Shown here piece after piece: positions 20,423-29,935 of a DNA stretch of 64,000 nt. Each line of letters begins with the position of its first letter. Within the stretch, counting starts at the first letter, position 1. Both the position numbers and the translations under genes were made by a program. The DNA comes from Lysobacter sp. 5GHs7-4 (GTDB taxonomy: Bacteria > Pseudomonadota > Gammaproteobacteria > Xanthomonadales > Xanthomonadaceae): positions 1,258,001 through 1,322,000 of the forward strand of contig NZ_CP089924.1 in NCBI RefSeq assembly GCF_021284765.1, read 5' to 3'. Below the pieces are notes generated by a model. That model saw only the letters and a list, made by a program, of their open reading frames with translations, had not been told where the DNA came from and ran no database searches.

Positions 20423-20601
20423 AGCAGGTGAAATCCTTCACGGCCGCAGAAAATCGTGCTCGCAATCGCCTGCCTGCCGCTGTCGGATGCCCGCCGGGCG
20501 CATACGGATTCCGATAATCGTCACCATATTCATGTTTCCGGCCGCGGAAACCCGCGCCCCCGCGTTGCAAGCCGCGCCGCCGCCCGCGTAGATTCCCCTT
20601 T

Positions 20602-22785
20602 ATGACCCCCGCCGAGCCCGCGCTTCAGTCCTATCCGGTATCCGTCCACGACGAGGCGGACCTGCCGGACTATGTGCGCGAGTTCGAGCAATCGGCCGCT
20701 TACCTGCCCGAGGCGCAGCGCGCGCTGCTGCGTCGCGCCTGGGCGATCGGCGCGGCCGCTCACGCCGGCCAGACCCGAAAATCCGGCGAGCCCTACATCA
20801 CCCATCCGGTCGCGGTGGCCAAGGTGCTGGCCGACCAGGGCCTGGACGTGGAGACGCTGATCGCGGCGATCCTGCACGACACCATCGAGGACACGCCGCT
20901 GACCCGCGAGGGCCTGGCGACCGAGTTCGGCGAGACCGTGGCCGAGCTGGTCGACGGCGTCACCAAGCTGGACAAGCTGCAGTTCCGCGATCGCCAGGAA
21001 GCGGCGGCCGAAAGCTTCCGCAAGATGCTGCTGGCGATGGCGCGCGACCTGCGCGTGATCCTGATCAAGCTCGCCGACCGCCTGCACAACATGCGCACCC
21101 TGGGCGCGCAGAGCGCCGAGGCGCGCGAGCGCATCGCGCTGGAGACGCTGGAGATCTACGCGCCGATCGCGCAGCGCCTGGGCATGAACCTGATCAAGGC
21201 CGAGCTGCAGGACCTGGGCTTCCGCGCCCTGCACCCCTGGCGCCATGCGGTGATCGAAAAGCGCATCCGCACCCAGCCGGTGGTGCGGCGCGAGTCGCTG
21301 GTGCAGATCGAGGCCCAGCTGGCCCAGCGCCTGACCAAGGAAAAGCTGCTGCACCGCCTGATCAGCCGGGTGAAGTCGCCTTGGAGCATCTACACCAAGA
21401 TGCGCGCCGAGCATAAGAGCTTCACCCAGGTCATGGACGTGTTCGGCTTCCGCGTGGTGGTGCGTTCGGTGCCCGACTGCTACCACGCCCTGGGCGTGGT
21501 GCATGCGGCCTACAAGCCGCTGGACTCGCGCTTCCGCGATTTCATCGCCATCCCCAAGGCCAACGGTTACCAGTCGTTGCACACGGTGCTGTTCGGCCCC
21601 TACGGCTCGCCGGTGGAAGTGCAGATCCGCACCGAGGAAATGGACCTGATCGCCGAGCGCGGCATCGCCGCGCACTGGTCGTACAAGCACGGCGGCGAAG
21701 GCCCGAACAGCGCGCAGAGCCGCGCCCACAGCTGGATCGCCAGCCTGGTGGAATCGCAGCGCTCGACCGGTTCGTCGCTGGAGTTCCTGGAAAACGTCAA
21801 GGTCGACCTGTTCCCGGACGAGGTCTACCTGTTCACACCCAAGGGCGACATCCTCTCGCTGCCGCGCAATTCCACCGCGCTGGATTTCGCCTACGCCGTG
21901 CACACCGACGTCGGCAACCGTGCGGTGGCCGCGCGCGTCGACAGCAAGCTGGTGCCGCTGCGCACCAAGCTGGCCAGCGGCCAGCGCGTGGAGATCATCA
22001 CCGCCAAGTCCTCGACGCCGAAGCCGCAATGGCTGGAGTTCGTGGTCTCGGGCAAGGCCCGCACCTCGATCCGCCAGCAGCTCAAGCAGCTCGAGCACGA
22101 GGACGCGGTGCAACTGGGCCATCGCATGCTCGATCGCGCGCTGGAGGCCCTGGAAACCTCGCTGGACCGCGTGCCCGCGCTGCGCCTGGAAACCTATCTC
22201 AGCGACAGCCGCTATCCGCGCCTGGAGGCCCTGTTGGCCGACATCGCGCTGGGCAACCGCATGCCCAACCAGGTCGCGCTGGCGCTGGCGCGCGAAACCC
22301 CGGGCAAGCCGCGCGGCCGCGCGATCGACCGCCCGCGCCTGACCGAGGACAAGATCCTGATCACCGGCGCCGAGCGCGGCGTGATCAGTTTCGCCAACTG
22401 CTGCCTGCCGTTGCCCGGCGACGAGATCATGGGCTACCACACCGCCGGCAAGGGCATCGTGGTGCACCGCATGGACTGCCCCAACGTCGCCGACTACCGC
22501 AAGTCGCCCGACCGCTGGGTGCCGATCGGCTGGGACCGCCAGGTCAGCGGCGACTTCAGCGCCGCCCTGCGCATCGAAGTGGACAACCGCCCCGGCGCGC
22601 TGGCCCAGGTCGCCGCGGCCATCGCCGAGGCCGAGTCCAACATCGACCGCGTCGAGTACCTGGAACGCGACTCCAACATCGCGGTGATGCGCTTCTCCAT
22701 CGAGGTCGGCGACCGCCGCCACCTCGCCGACGTGATGCGCAAGGTCCGCCGCCTCAACGTGGTGCTGGGCGTGCAGCGGATGTAA
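20602..22785 (+). CDS. spoT: Bifunctional (p)ppGpp synthetase/hydrolase SpoT
   Basis: A 727-residue RelA/SpoT homologue. An HD hydrolase domain with ILHDTIED (His92-Asp93) indicates hydrolase activity. The synthetase domain carries FGFRVVVRSVPDCYHALG, FIAIPKANGYQSLHT and VEVQIRTEEMD. A TGS domain (VYLFTPKGDILSLPRNSTALDFAYAVH) and a C-terminal ACT domain (LRIEVDNRPGALAQVAA) follow. Length and order match bifunctional SpoT. It follows rpoZ, as in E. coli. Confidence 0.96.
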   Translation: MTPAEPALQSYPVSVHDEADLPDYVREFEQSAAYLPEAQRALLRRAWAIGAAAHAGQTRKSGEPYITHPVAVAKVLADQGLDVETLIAAILHDTIEDTPLTREGLATEFGETVAELVDGVTKLDKLQFRDRQEAAAESFRKMLLAMARDLRVILIKLADRLHNMRTLGAQSAEARERIALETLEIYAPIAQRLGMNLIKAELQDLGFRALHPWRHAVIEKRIRTQPVVRRESLVQIEAQLAQRLTKEKLLHRLISRVKSPWSIYTKMRAEHKSFTQVMDVFGFRVVVRSVPDCYHALGVVHAAYKPLDSRFRDFIAIPKANGYQSLHTVLFGPYGSPVEVQIRTEEMDLIAERGIAAHWSYKHGGEGPNSAQSRAHSWIASLVESQRSTGSSLEFLENVKVDLFPDEVYLFTPKGDILSLPRNSTALDFAYAVHTDVGNRAVAARVDSKLVPLRTKLASGQRVEIITAKSSTPKPQWLEFVVSGKARTSIRQQLKQLEHEDAVQLGHRMLDRALEALETSLDRVPALRLETYLSDSRYPRLEALLADIALGNRMPNQVALALARETPGKPRGRAIDRPRLTEDKILITGAERGVISFANCCLPLPGDEIMGYHTAGKGIVVHRMDCPNVADYRKSPDRWVPIGWDRQVSGDFSAALRIEVDNRPGALAQVAAAIAEAESNIDRVEYLERDSNIAVMRFSIEVGDRRHLADVMRKVRRLNVVLGVQRM

Positions 22786-22840
22786 GCCGCGGCCGCGATG
22801 CGGTTCGGATAAGAAAGCGGCGATCGGCGGTGTCCCGATT

Positions 22841-22869
22841 CGTCATCCCCGCGTAGGCGGGGATCCAGT
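22841..22869 (+). repeat. Extragenic palindrome GTCATCCCCGCG-type
   Basis: CGTCATCCCCGC, then GTAG, GCGGGGATCCAGTG, a short palindromic element. The same motif recurs at 57873 and 58069 (with GAAG instead of GTAG). It lies between the convergent spoT and bamD genes. Confidence 0.6.
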
Positions 22870-23004
22870 GGCTTCAGCGGCATGCTGCGCCAGCCGCCGG
22901 AATTCCCTGGGGCCGCGGGGTTCCTGCTCTATGGTTCGACCGGCTCGCACGACCGGCGTCCGAGCTCGCATCGTCACGCGTCGCGTACTCGAACCCCACA
23001 AACG

Positions 23005-23030
23005 CAGACGCCGCCCGAAGGCGGCGTCTG
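23005..23030 (-). terminator. UUCG-loop terminator hairpin of bamD
   Basis: On the minus strand CAGACGCCGCC pairs with GGCGGCGTCTG around a TTCG tetraloop (11 bp), then GCGTTTGTGG. It lies 25 bases after the bamD stop. Confidence 0.6.
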
Positions 23031-23054
23031 GAGCGGCGCTGCGCGGACGCAGGC

Positions 23055-23942
23055 TTACTTGGTGTCGCGGTCCTGGTTGTCCAGCGCCGACTTCTCGCCC
23101 GCGAACGGGTTGAGCTTGCGCCAGTTGCCCGGATAGTCCGGCCAGTCGCCGCCCTGCAGGTAGGGATGCGTGGGATCGTTCTGCTGCAGCACGCGCTTGG
23201 CGTCGGCGGCCAGGGTGTCGTTGCCCAGGCCGGTGTAGGCCACGGCCAGGGTCGCGACCGCGTCGTTCTGGTACTTGCTCTGCGGGTAGGTCTCCAGCAG
23301 GTACTTGGCGCGCTCGGCCGCGGCCACGTAGGCGGTGCGGCGCAGGTAGTACAGGGCGACGTCGAGCTCGTGGCGCGAGAACGTGTCGCGCAGCGCCATC
23401 ATGCGCTGGCGCGCGTCGGCGGCGTAGCGGCTGTTCGGGTAACGGTCGGCGACGATCGCGAAGTCGTTGTAGGCCTGCATCGGCGTGGCCAGGTCGCGGC
23501 GGCTGGAGTCCAGGCGCCACACGCGCTGCAGGAACACCGTGTCGCGGCTGGAGTTCACCAGGCCACGCAGGTAGTACATGTACGAGGCGTAGCGGTGGGT
23601 CGGGTAGGTACGGATGAAGCGGTCGATGCTGCTGACCGCGTCGTCGTGCTTGCCGGACTTGAACTGGGCGTAGGCGGTCTCGACCAGGGCCTGCTCGGTG
23701 TACGGACCGTAGGGGTACTGCGCGACCAGGCGCTTGAAGGTGGTCTCGGCGGCCGCCCAGTTGCCGTTGGTCATCGAGGTGTGGGCCTTGTCGTACAGCG
23801 CCTCCACCGGCTGGCCCTCGTCCGCGTCCTTGTCCTTGAACATCTTGCCCAGCCGGCCGCAGCCGGTGCCGGCGAGTACCACGATCAGCAGCAGGGACAG
23901 CAGGCGGACGAGACGGTGTGAACGGGCGAAACGAAGGGTCAT
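23055..23942 (-). CDS. bamD: Outer membrane assembly lipoprotein BamD
   Basis: A 295-residue BamD (YfiO), the essential TPR lipoprotein of the beta-barrel assembly machine. A signal peptide ends VVLAGTGC, followed by helical repeats characteristic of the family: [22 protein letters not shown], then [47 protein letters not shown] repeat and the late [14 protein letters not shown] follow. The start was set at MTLRF, where the signal peptide begins, rather than nine codons upstream. The lipobox has Gly and Thr at -3 and -2, poorer than the usual Leu-Ala-Gly. It is divergent from rluD. Confidence 0.93.
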   Translation of the reverse strand: MTLRFARSHRLVRLLSLLLIVVLAGTGCGRLGKMFKDKDADEGQPVEALYDKAHTSMTNGNWAAAETTFKRLVAQYPYGPYTEQALVETAYAQFKSGKHDDAVSSIDRFIRTYPTHRYASYMYYLRGLVNSSRDTVFLQRVWRLDSSRRDLATPMQAYNDFAIVADRYPNSRYAADARQRMMALRDTFSRHELDVALYYLRRTAYVAAAERAKYLLETYPQSKYQNDAVATLAVAYTGLGNDTLAADAKRVLQQNDPTHPYLQGGDWPDYPGNWRKLNPFAGEKSALDNQDRDTK

Positions 23943-23977
23943 GGCAAGGTTCGCGGGCGCCGGAGGCACGAAGCGCC

Positions 23978-23985
23978 GATAATAG
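23978..23985. promoter_or_regulatory. Possible overlapping divergent -10 for bamD and rluD
   Basis: GATAATAG reads as GATAAT on plus (rluD, ATG 39 bases downstream) and as CTATTATC with TATTAT on minus (bamD, ATG about 37 bases downstream). No strong -35 is visible for either, so this is tentative. Confidence 0.3.
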
Positions 23986-24022
23986 CAGTCCCCGCGCCCA
24001 GCCCCTGAATCCTGCCCATCCG

Positions 24023-24997
24023 ATGAACGAGTCCGTAAACCCCCTCCAGGCCACCGTGCCCGACAGCGCCGCCGGGCGCCGCTTCGACGCGGTCCTGGCC
24101 GAGTTGTTCCCGGACTATTCGCGCTCCCGCCTGGCCGCCTGGATCAAGTCCGGCGACGCCCGCCTCGACGGCCGCGAGGTCCGCCCGCGCGACCCGGTGC
24201 GCGGCGGCGAGACCGTGACCCTGACCGCCGTGCTCGACGTCCAGACCCATTCCGAGCCCGAGGACATCGCGCTGGACGTGCTGTACGAGGACGATCAGGT
24301 GTTCGTCATCGACAAGCCGGCCGGCTTGGTGGTGCACCCGGGCGCCGGCAATCCGGCCGGCACCCTGGTCAACGCGCTGCTGCACCGCGATCCGGGCCTG
24401 GACGTGCTGCCGCGCGCGGGCATCGTGCACCGGCTCGACAAGGACACCTCGGGGGTGATGGTGGTCGCGCGCACCCTGCCGGCGCACACCGCGCTGGTCG
24501 AGCAGTTGTCCTCGCGCGAAGTGCACCGCCAGTACCTGGCCGTGGTGGTGGGCGCGCTGGTCTCCGGCGGCACCGCCAATCTGCCGATCGACCGCCATCC
24601 GCGCGACCGCATCCGCATGGCGGTGCGCGAGGACGGCCGCGACGCGGTCACCCATTACCGTCTGCGCGAGCGCTTCCGCGCCCACACCTTGCTGGAGTGC
24701 CGGCTCGAGACCGGACGCACCCATCAGATCCGCGTCCACATGGCCCACCTCAAGCACCCGATCGTCGGCGATCCGCTGTACGGCGGCCCGCTCAAGCTGC
24801 CGCGCGGCGCGACCACTGAACTGGTCGATGCGCTGCGCGGTTTCCGCCGCCAGGCCCTGCACGCCGAGACGCTGGAGTTCGCCCATCCGGTCAGCGGCGA
24901 GCCGGTGCGCTGCAGCGCGCCGGTGCCGGCCGACATGCGCGCGCTGATCCAGACCCTGCACGACGACACCGTCGCCGCCGCCGACAAGGCGCGCTGA
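24023..24997 (+). CDS. rluD: 23S rRNA pseudouridine synthase RluD
   Basis: A 324-residue enzyme that makes pseudouridines 1911, 1915 and 1917 in 23S rRNA helix 69. An N-terminal S4 domain ([18 protein letters not shown]) precedes the catalytic domain with HRLDKDTSG, whose Asp139 falls at the position of the E. coli RluD catalytic aspartate. Late motifs are [20 protein letters not shown] and RQALHA. The ATG at 24023 starts the S4 domain and lacks a strong SD. It is directly followed, 4 bases on, by pgeF as in E. coli, and is divergent from bamD. Confidence 0.96.
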   Translation: MNESVNPLQATVPDSAAGRRFDAVLAELFPDYSRSRLAAWIKSGDARLDGREVRPRDPVRGGETVTLTAVLDVQTHSEPEDIALDVLYEDDQVFVIDKPAGLVVHPGAGNPAGTLVNALLHRDPGLDVLPRAGIVHRLDKDTSGVMVVARTLPAHTALVEQLSSREVHRQYLAVVVGALVSGGTANLPIDRHPRDRIRMAVREDGRDAVTHYRLRERFRAHTLLECRLETGRTHQIRVHMAHLKHPIVGDPLYGGPLKLPRGATTELVDALRGFRRQALHAETLEFAHPVSGEPVRCSAPVPADMRALIQTLHDDTVAAADKAR

Positions 24998-25001
24998 GCG
25001 C

Positions 25002-25775
25002 ATGCGCGACGACGATGCCTGGCTGCACGCCGACTGGCCCGCGCCCGCCGGCGTGCGCGGTTTCACCACCCTGCGCCAGGGGCCGGGCGTGTCGGCGCCG
25101 CCGTTCGACCGCTTCAACCTGGGCTACCGCGCCGGCGACGGCGCCGACGCGGTCGCGCACAACCGCGCGGCCCTGATCGAACGCGCGGGACTGCCGTCGC
25201 CGCCGCGTTGGCTGCGCCAGGTGCACGGCGTCGCGGTGCGGCGCTTCGACGGCGCGCCGCCGTCCGATCCCGTGCCGCCCGACCAGGAACCCGAAGCCGA
25301 CGCCTCGGTCAGCGCCACGCCCGGCACGGTGCTGGCGATTCTCACTGCCGACTGCCTGCCGGTGCTGTTCGCGGCTGACGACGGCAGCGAGATCGGCGCC
25401 GCGCATGCGGGTTGGCGCGGCCTGGCCGCCGGCGTGCTCGAGGCCACGGTCGCGGCCATGCGCACCCCGCCGGCGCGGCTGCGCGCCTGGCTGGGACCGG
25501 CGGCGGGACCGCAGGCCTACGAAGTCGGCGCCGAGGTGCACGCGGCCTTCGTCGACCACGACCCGCACGCCGCCACCGCCTTCGTCGCCACCCGGCCCCA
25601 GCATTGGCGCGTCGATCTGTACGCGCTGGCGCGCCGGCGCCTGGCCGCGGCCGGGATCGCGCCCGCGCAGGTGCATGGCGGCGGGCTGTGCACGATTTCC
25701 GACCCGCAACGTTTCTATTCGCATCGCCGCGACCAGCGCGGCGGGCGCATGGCGACCCTGATCTGGATGGCCTGA
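25002..25775 (+). CDS. pgeF: Peptidoglycan editing factor PgeF (YfiH, laccase-domain family)
   Basis: A 257-residue YfiH family protein. Family motifs are RGFTTLRQG, LRQVHGVAV (His75), TADCLPVLF (Cys118), AAHAGWRG (His135) and the late GGLCTISDPQRFYSHRRD. Three residues of the type that binds zinc or copper are intact. Known roles of the family are peptidoglycan quality control (removal of mis-incorporated serine stem peptides) and, for some members, purine nucleoside phosphorylase activity. It lies 4 bases after rluD and its TGA shares an A with the next ATG. Confidence 0.93.
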   Translation: MRDDDAWLHADWPAPAGVRGFTTLRQGPGVSAPPFDRFNLGYRAGDGADAVAHNRAALIERAGLPSPPRWLRQVHGVAVRRFDGAPPSDPVPPDQEPEADASVSATPGTVLAILTADCLPVLFAADDGSEIGAAHAGWRGLAAGVLEATVAAMRTPPARLRAWLGPAAGPQAYEVGAEVHAAFVDHDPHAATAFVATRPQHWRVDLYALARRRLAAAGIAPAQVHGGGLCTISDPQRFYSHRRDQRGGRMATLIWMA

Positions 25776-26596
25776 TGCGCGTTTCGACACCTGCCGTGCT
25801 GCGTGCCTGCCTGACGCTGGCGCTCGCCGCCTGCGCGCTGCCGGCCTTCGCCGCCGACTGCCGATCGCGCGTGTACGACCTGCTCAAGGCCGCCTATCCG
25901 CAAGCCGAAAGCGAGACCGGCGACGACGGCGAACTGCTGCGCCTGCCCGGCGCGCGCTGGATCAATTTGGGCGAGGTGGTGTGCAAGGTTTGGCCGGCGT
26001 CGCCGGACAAGACCCTGCTGGCGTTCAAGCTGCAATACGAGGCCGCCAGCGGCGGCGACGTCGAGCCGGCCGATCTGGAACTGCTGATCGCCGATAGCGC
26101 CAGCGACCGCATCCTGCAGCGCTACCGCGAGGCCCATGCGCTGGATTCCGACGCGATCCGGGTCAGCGGGCTGGTCCTGGACACCGCGCGCTACCGCCTG
26201 GACGAGCGCACCACGGCGTTCGGCCTGCGTGTGAACTACAGCGGCTCCTCGCGTGCCAATCCCTACAGCAGCACCTCACTGAGCCTGTTCGTGCCCGATG
26301 GCGCCCAACTGCGCCCGGTGCTGCGCCGGTTGCAGGTCGCGCTGGAGCGCGGCGAGTGGGACACCGAATGCGCGGGCGAATTCGAGGCTGTGCAACGCAC
26401 CGTCGCGATCGACGCCAAGCGCGACAACGGCTATGCCGGCCTGTCGGTGGCCAGCACCACCACGGCCAGCCGCAACGCGTTCGGCGACGACCGCCAGTGC
26501 GACAGCTCCGAAAGCCCGCCGCGCAAAACCCGCGAACGCCTGCGCTACGACGGCCGCGAGTACGTCGTGCCGGCCGCCTTGAGCGGGCTGGATTAG
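25775..26596 (+). CDS. Exported protein of unknown function
   Basis: A 273-residue protein. A signal peptide (MRVSTPAVLRACLTLALAAC, then ALPAFA) precedes ADCRSRVYDLLKAAYP. Four cysteines in the mature part could form disulfides. A YAGLSVASTTTASRNAF stretch and a C-terminal Arg-rich segment are visible. The ATG overlaps the pgeF TGA by one base, so it is translated next in the rluD-pgeF run. Not recognised, no function given. Confidence 0.8.
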   Translation: MRVSTPAVLRACLTLALAACALPAFAADCRSRVYDLLKAAYPQAESETGDDGELLRLPGARWINLGEVVCKVWPASPDKTLLAFKLQYEAASGGDVEPADLELLIADSASDRILQRYREAHALDSDAIRVSGLVLDTARYRLDERTTAFGLRVNYSGSSRANPYSSTSLSLFVPDGAQLRPVLRRLQVALERGEWDTECAGEFEAVQRTVAIDAKRDNGYAGLSVASTTTASRNAFGDDRQCDSSESPPRKTRERLRYDGREYVVPAALSGLD

Positions 26597-26668
26597 CGGC
26601 ATGCGCTGCGCACGGGGCCTTCGCCACTGCGTCGCGCGTTGCGCGCGCGAGCCCGGCGCATCGTCGCG

Positions 26669-27208
26669 ATGAGCGCTGTGGGCGCCGCGCCTACGCTGTA
26701 CCGCACCTTGCTGGGCGAGCGCTGCGACCGCCTGCCGGCCAGCGTGCGCCGCATGCACGACCGCGCCGGCCTGCAGCGCTATCGCGGCGAAGCCAGCGTC
26801 GTGCGCGGCCGTTCCTGGCTGTCGCGCCTGTGCGCCTGGGCCGCGCGGCTGCCGCCGCAGACGCAGGGCGCCATCGAGGTCGAGATCGACGCCGACGCGC
26901 ATGGCGAGCGCTGGGTCCGCCGCTTCGACGGTCACGCCATGCCGTCGCGGCTGTGGGCGCAGCAGGGATTGCTGTGCGAACGGCTGGGCCTGCTGCGGTT
27001 CGCGTTCGTGCTGGAGGCGGACGAGAGCGCGGTGCTGTGGCGGGTGCATGGCGTGCATGCCTTGGGCATCGCGCTGCCCCAACGCTGGTTCGACGGTGTA
27101 ACCGCCATGGAGTCGGAGAGCGAGGGCCGCTACCGCTTCGACGTGCGCGCGGAGCTGCCGCTGGCCGGCCTGTTGGTGCAGTACTGGGGCTGGCTCGATG
27201 TCGGCTGA
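26669..27208 (+). CDS. DUF4166 domain protein
   Basis: A 179-residue soluble protein matching DUF4166 by TLYRTLLGERCDRLPASVRRMH, then QRYRGEASVVRG and the closing LLVQYWGWLDV. The family is of unknown function and often sits next to DCC-type thiol oxidoreductases, as here. The start was placed at ATG 26669; a longer reading frame exists but lacks support. It overlaps the next gene by 11 bases. Confidence 0.82.
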   Translation: MSAVGAAPTLYRTLLGERCDRLPASVRRMHDRAGLQRYRGEASVVRGRSWLSRLCAWAARLPPQTQGAIEVEIDADAHGERWVRRFDGHAMPSRLWAQQGLLCERLGLLRFAFVLEADESAVLWRVHGVHALGIALPQRWFDGVTAMESESEGRYRFDVRAELPLAGLLVQYWGWLDVG

Positions 27209-27623
27209 AGCGCACACGGCGGCCGACGGGGACGCGATCATCGTGTTCGACGGCGTCTGCGCGCTGTGCAACGGCTGGGTGCGCTTCCTGCTGCGTCACG
27301 ACCGGCAACAGCGCTACCGCTACGCGGCGATGCAGGGCGAACGCGGCCGCGCCTTGTTGTCGGCGAACGGCCTGGACCCCGACGATCCGATGTCGTTCCT
27401 GCTGATCGAGAACGGCCGTGCCTGGACCGATACCGACGCGATCGCGCGCGTGTTGTCCGGCCTGGGCGGCGTATGGCGCCTGGCAGCGGTGCTGCGCTGG
27501 CTGCCGCGTGCGCTGCGCGATCCGCTGTACCGGTGGGTCGCGCGCAACCGCTATCGCTGGTTCGGGCGGTACGAGCGGTGTCTGTTGCCGACGCCGGAGC
27601 AGCGGGCGCGGTTTTTGGATTGA
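27198..27623 (+). CDS. DCC-family thiol-disulfide oxidoreductase (DUF393)
   Basis: A 141-residue protein with the DxxCxxC signature FDGVCALC (Asp18, Cys21, Cys24), a redox-type CxxC, and a FVRFLLRHD-like helix (WVRFLLRHD). Later AIARVLSGLGGVWRLA and the conserved RYRWFG segment fit the DCC family, which is thought to act in thiol-disulfide exchange. Overlaps DUF4166 by 11 bases, so the two are co-translated. Confidence 0.88.
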   Translation: MSAEAHTAADGDAIIVFDGVCALCNGWVRFLLRHDRQQRYRYAAMQGERGRALLSANGLDPDDPMSFLLIENGRAWTDTDAIARVLSGLGGVWRLAAVLRWLPRALRDPLYRWVARNRYRWFGRYERCLLPTPEQRARFLD

Positions 27624-27749
27624 TTGGGATGGGTTTGTGTGTGGGCGCTTGCGGGTCCGCGGGCTGTGGGGCGGAGCGGGCATCCGTCCAAGCTTGCGCC
27701 GCCCCGCATCCGCGGCAACCATGGCATCGATCACCGACGGAGCCCGTCC

Positions 27750-28193
27750 ATGCCGCATCGCGCCCTGCTGCTGTCGCTGTGCTTGCTGCTGAGCGCTTGC
27801 GTCACCGCGCCGGCCGCCGTCGATCCGGCCCTGCACGGCGATGCCGCGCGTCCCGCAGCCGCGCAGGCCTGGATCCGCAGCGAGCTGTACTTCAGCGTCG
27901 GCACCGAGGGCCAGGCTGGGACGCAGATCGACGAGGCGCAGTGGCGCGCCTTCCTCGACCGCGAAGTCACGCCGCGTTTTCCCGACGGCCTGACCGTGTT
28001 CGAAGGCTACGGCCAGTGGCTGTTCCGCGGTGCCGCCGCGCCCGAACGCCAGCGCGCCAAGGTGCTGGTGGTGCTGCACGAGGACACGCCCGCGCGCGTG
28101 GCCGACATCGAGGCCATCCGCGTCGCCTGGAAACGCATGAGCGGTCACCAGTCGGTGCTGTGGTCGCGGCAGCGGGCGGACGTTTCGTTCTAG
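27750..28193 (+). CDS. DUF3574-type lipoprotein
   Basis: A 147-residue lipoprotein. MPHRALLLSLCLLLSAC has a good lipobox LSAC. The mature part (WIRSELYFSVGTEGQA, then FLDREVTPRFPDGLTVFEG and GQW) matches DUF3574, a small periplasmic or outer-membrane-anchored domain of unknown role. It is 126 bases after the DCC gene and 88 bases before a permease, so operon membership is uncertain. Confidence 0.82.
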   Translation: MPHRALLLSLCLLLSACVTAPAAVDPALHGDAARPAAAQAWIRSELYFSVGTEGQAGTQIDEAQWRAFLDREVTPRFPDGLTVFEGYGQWLFRGAAAPERQRAKVLVVLHEDTPARVADIEAIRVAWKRMSGHQSVLWSRQRADVSF

Positions 28194-28281
28194 CCCTGGC
28201 GCTGTTCGCGCGGCCGCCGCTGCCCGCACAATCGCTGCATCCACGTCGCACCCCTTCACCGCGCCCGCCCAGGATCCGCCG

Positions 28282-29880
28282 ATGACCGCTTCCTCCCCAC
28301 GCCGCTGGTTCGTCGCCGGCGATCTCAACGGCTTCTTCGGCCTGGTCGTGGACAACCTGTCCATCCTGGGGTTCATCGCCGCGGCGCTGATCGGCATCTT
28401 CGGCTTCCCGGCCGAGGTGGTGTACACGCGCATGTTCCCCGGTACCGCCTTCGGCGTGCTGGTCGGCAACTTGATCTACACCGCGATGGCGCGCCGCCTG
28501 GCGGCCAGAAGCGGACGCAACGACGTCACCGCGATGCCGCTGGGCCTGGACGCGCCGACCAGCATCGGCATGGCCCTGCTGGTGTTGGGCCCGGCTTTCG
28601 TCGCCTACAAACAGTCGGGCCTGGACCCGCAGGCCGCCGCCATCGCGACCTGGCAGCTGGGCATGGCCTCGCTGGTGGTGATGGGCGTGCTCAAGTTCGT
28701 GCTGTCGTTCGCCGGCGACGCGGTCACGCGCCTGATCCCGCGCGCGGGCCTGCTCGGCTCGATCGCCGGCGTGGCGCTGGTGCTGATGGGCTTCCTGCCG
28801 CTGATCGAAACCCTGCGCTCGCCGGTGGTCGGTTTCGTCACGCTGGGCCTGCTGCTGTACGTGCTGATCGCCAAGGGCCGCCTGCCGGTGAAGCTGCCGG
28901 GCGTGTTCGTGGCCTTCGTGTTCGGCACCGTCCTCTATTACGGCCTGGGCGCGCTCGGCCTGGGCGCGCCGGGCTTCCATTGGCCGCAGGCGGTGCCGCC
29001 TACGCTGGTGCTGCCGTGGCCCAGCCTGGGTTTCATCGAAGGCCTGCCGGCGACCGTGCCCTACCTGCCGCTGCTGCTGCCGTTCGGCTTGCTGATGGTG
29101 GTCGGCGGCATCAACGTCAGCGAGAGCGCGCGCGCCGCCGGCGACGACTACCGCACCCGCGACATCCTGTTGGCGGAAGCGTTCTCGACCCTGGTCGCGG
29201 GCTTCTGCGGCGGCGTCGCCCAGACCACGCCCTACATCGGCCAGCCCGCCTACAAGCACATGGGCGCGCGCAGCGGCTATACCCTGCTGACCGGTTTGTT
29301 CGTCGGCCTGGGCGGCATGCTCGGCATCGTCTCGGGACTGGTGCAATGGCTGCCGCTGGCGGTGCTGGCGCCGATCATCGTCTATGTCGCGCTGGACATC
29401 ACCACCCAGGCCTTCCAGGCCACGCCGTCCAAGCACGCCACCGCGATGGTGTTCGGCTTCCTGCCGTCGGTGGCTTACATGCTGGCGATCAAGACCGGCA
29501 ATCCGGGCTGGATCGCGCCGGAGCACCACGCCCAGCTGATGAGCGCGCTGGACGGCCACGGCCTGCCGGAACTGGCGGTGATCGTGACCCTGGGCAACGG
29601 CTTCATCATGACCTCGATGATCTGGACCTCGGCGGTGGCGGCGATGGTCGACGGGCGGCTGCTGCGCGCCTCGGCCTTCCTGCTGGCGGGCGCGGCGCTG
29701 TCGCTGTTCGGCATCATCCATTCGGTCGATCCGCGCGGCGGCATCTACCTGCCGTGGGCGCTGGAAGGCCTGCCGCGCGTGATCGCCTGGCAGTTCATCG
29801 GCGCGTATCTGGCCCTGGCCGCGCTGATGGCGCTGCTGTCGCTGCAGCGTCCGCCGCGGACGGACGACACCGCGGCTTGA
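28282..29880 (+). CDS. NCS2-like permease (xanthine/uracil permease type)
   Basis: A 532-residue inner-membrane protein with about 12-13 hydrophobic segments. It starts with a soluble RRWFVAGDLNGFFG, then LSILGFIAAALIGIFGFP. A FPGTAFGVLVGNLIYTAMARR stretch and polar residues in helices (GINVSESARA, TTPYIGQPAYKHMGARSGYT) suit a substrate-proton symporter. It resembles the AzgA/NCS2 nucleobase permease fold, but I cannot name a substrate, and the match is not strong enough for a gene symbol. gloA follows 55 bases on. Confidence 0.78.
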   Translation: MTASSPRRWFVAGDLNGFFGLVVDNLSILGFIAAALIGIFGFPAEVVYTRMFPGTAFGVLVGNLIYTAMARRLAARSGRNDVTAMPLGLDAPTSIGMALLVLGPAFVAYKQSGLDPQAAAIATWQLGMASLVVMGVLKFVLSFAGDAVTRLIPRAGLLGSIAGVALVLMGFLPLIETLRSPVVGFVTLGLLLYVLIAKGRLPVKLPGVFVAFVFGTVLYYGLGALGLGAPGFHWPQAVPPTLVLPWPSLGFIEGLPATVPYLPLLLPFGLLMVVGGINVSESARAAGDDYRTRDILLAEAFSTLVAGFCGGVAQTTPYIGQPAYKHMGARSGYTLLTGLFVGLGGMLGIVSGLVQWLPLAVLAPIIVYVALDITTQAFQATPSKHATAMVFGFLPSVAYMLAIKTGNPGWIAPEHHAQLMSALDGHGLPELAVIVTLGNGFIMTSMIWTSAVAAMVDGRLLRASAFLLAGAALSLFGIIHSVDPRGGIYLPWALEGLPRVIAWQFIGAYLALAALMALLSLQRPPRTDDTAA

Positions 29881-29935
29881 GCGCGGCGCCGCGCGTCCTC
29901 ATATTGACTTCACCCCTTTCGAATCCCGCCCCGCC

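Larger units (their letters stand above)
20229..20601. other. Intergenic region between rpoZ and spoT
   Basis: These 373 bases hold the rpoZ terminator (20265-20292) and a REPIN-like inverted repeat pair (20345-20422). A GATAAT at 20513-20518 could be a -10 for spoT, without a clear -35. No gene is seen. Confidence 0.6.

Noticed and set aside
27266..28285. Plus-strand long frame overlapping DCC and DUF3574 genes
   Set aside because: Out of frame with the motifs (DGVCALC, lipobox LSAC), and of shadow-type composition.
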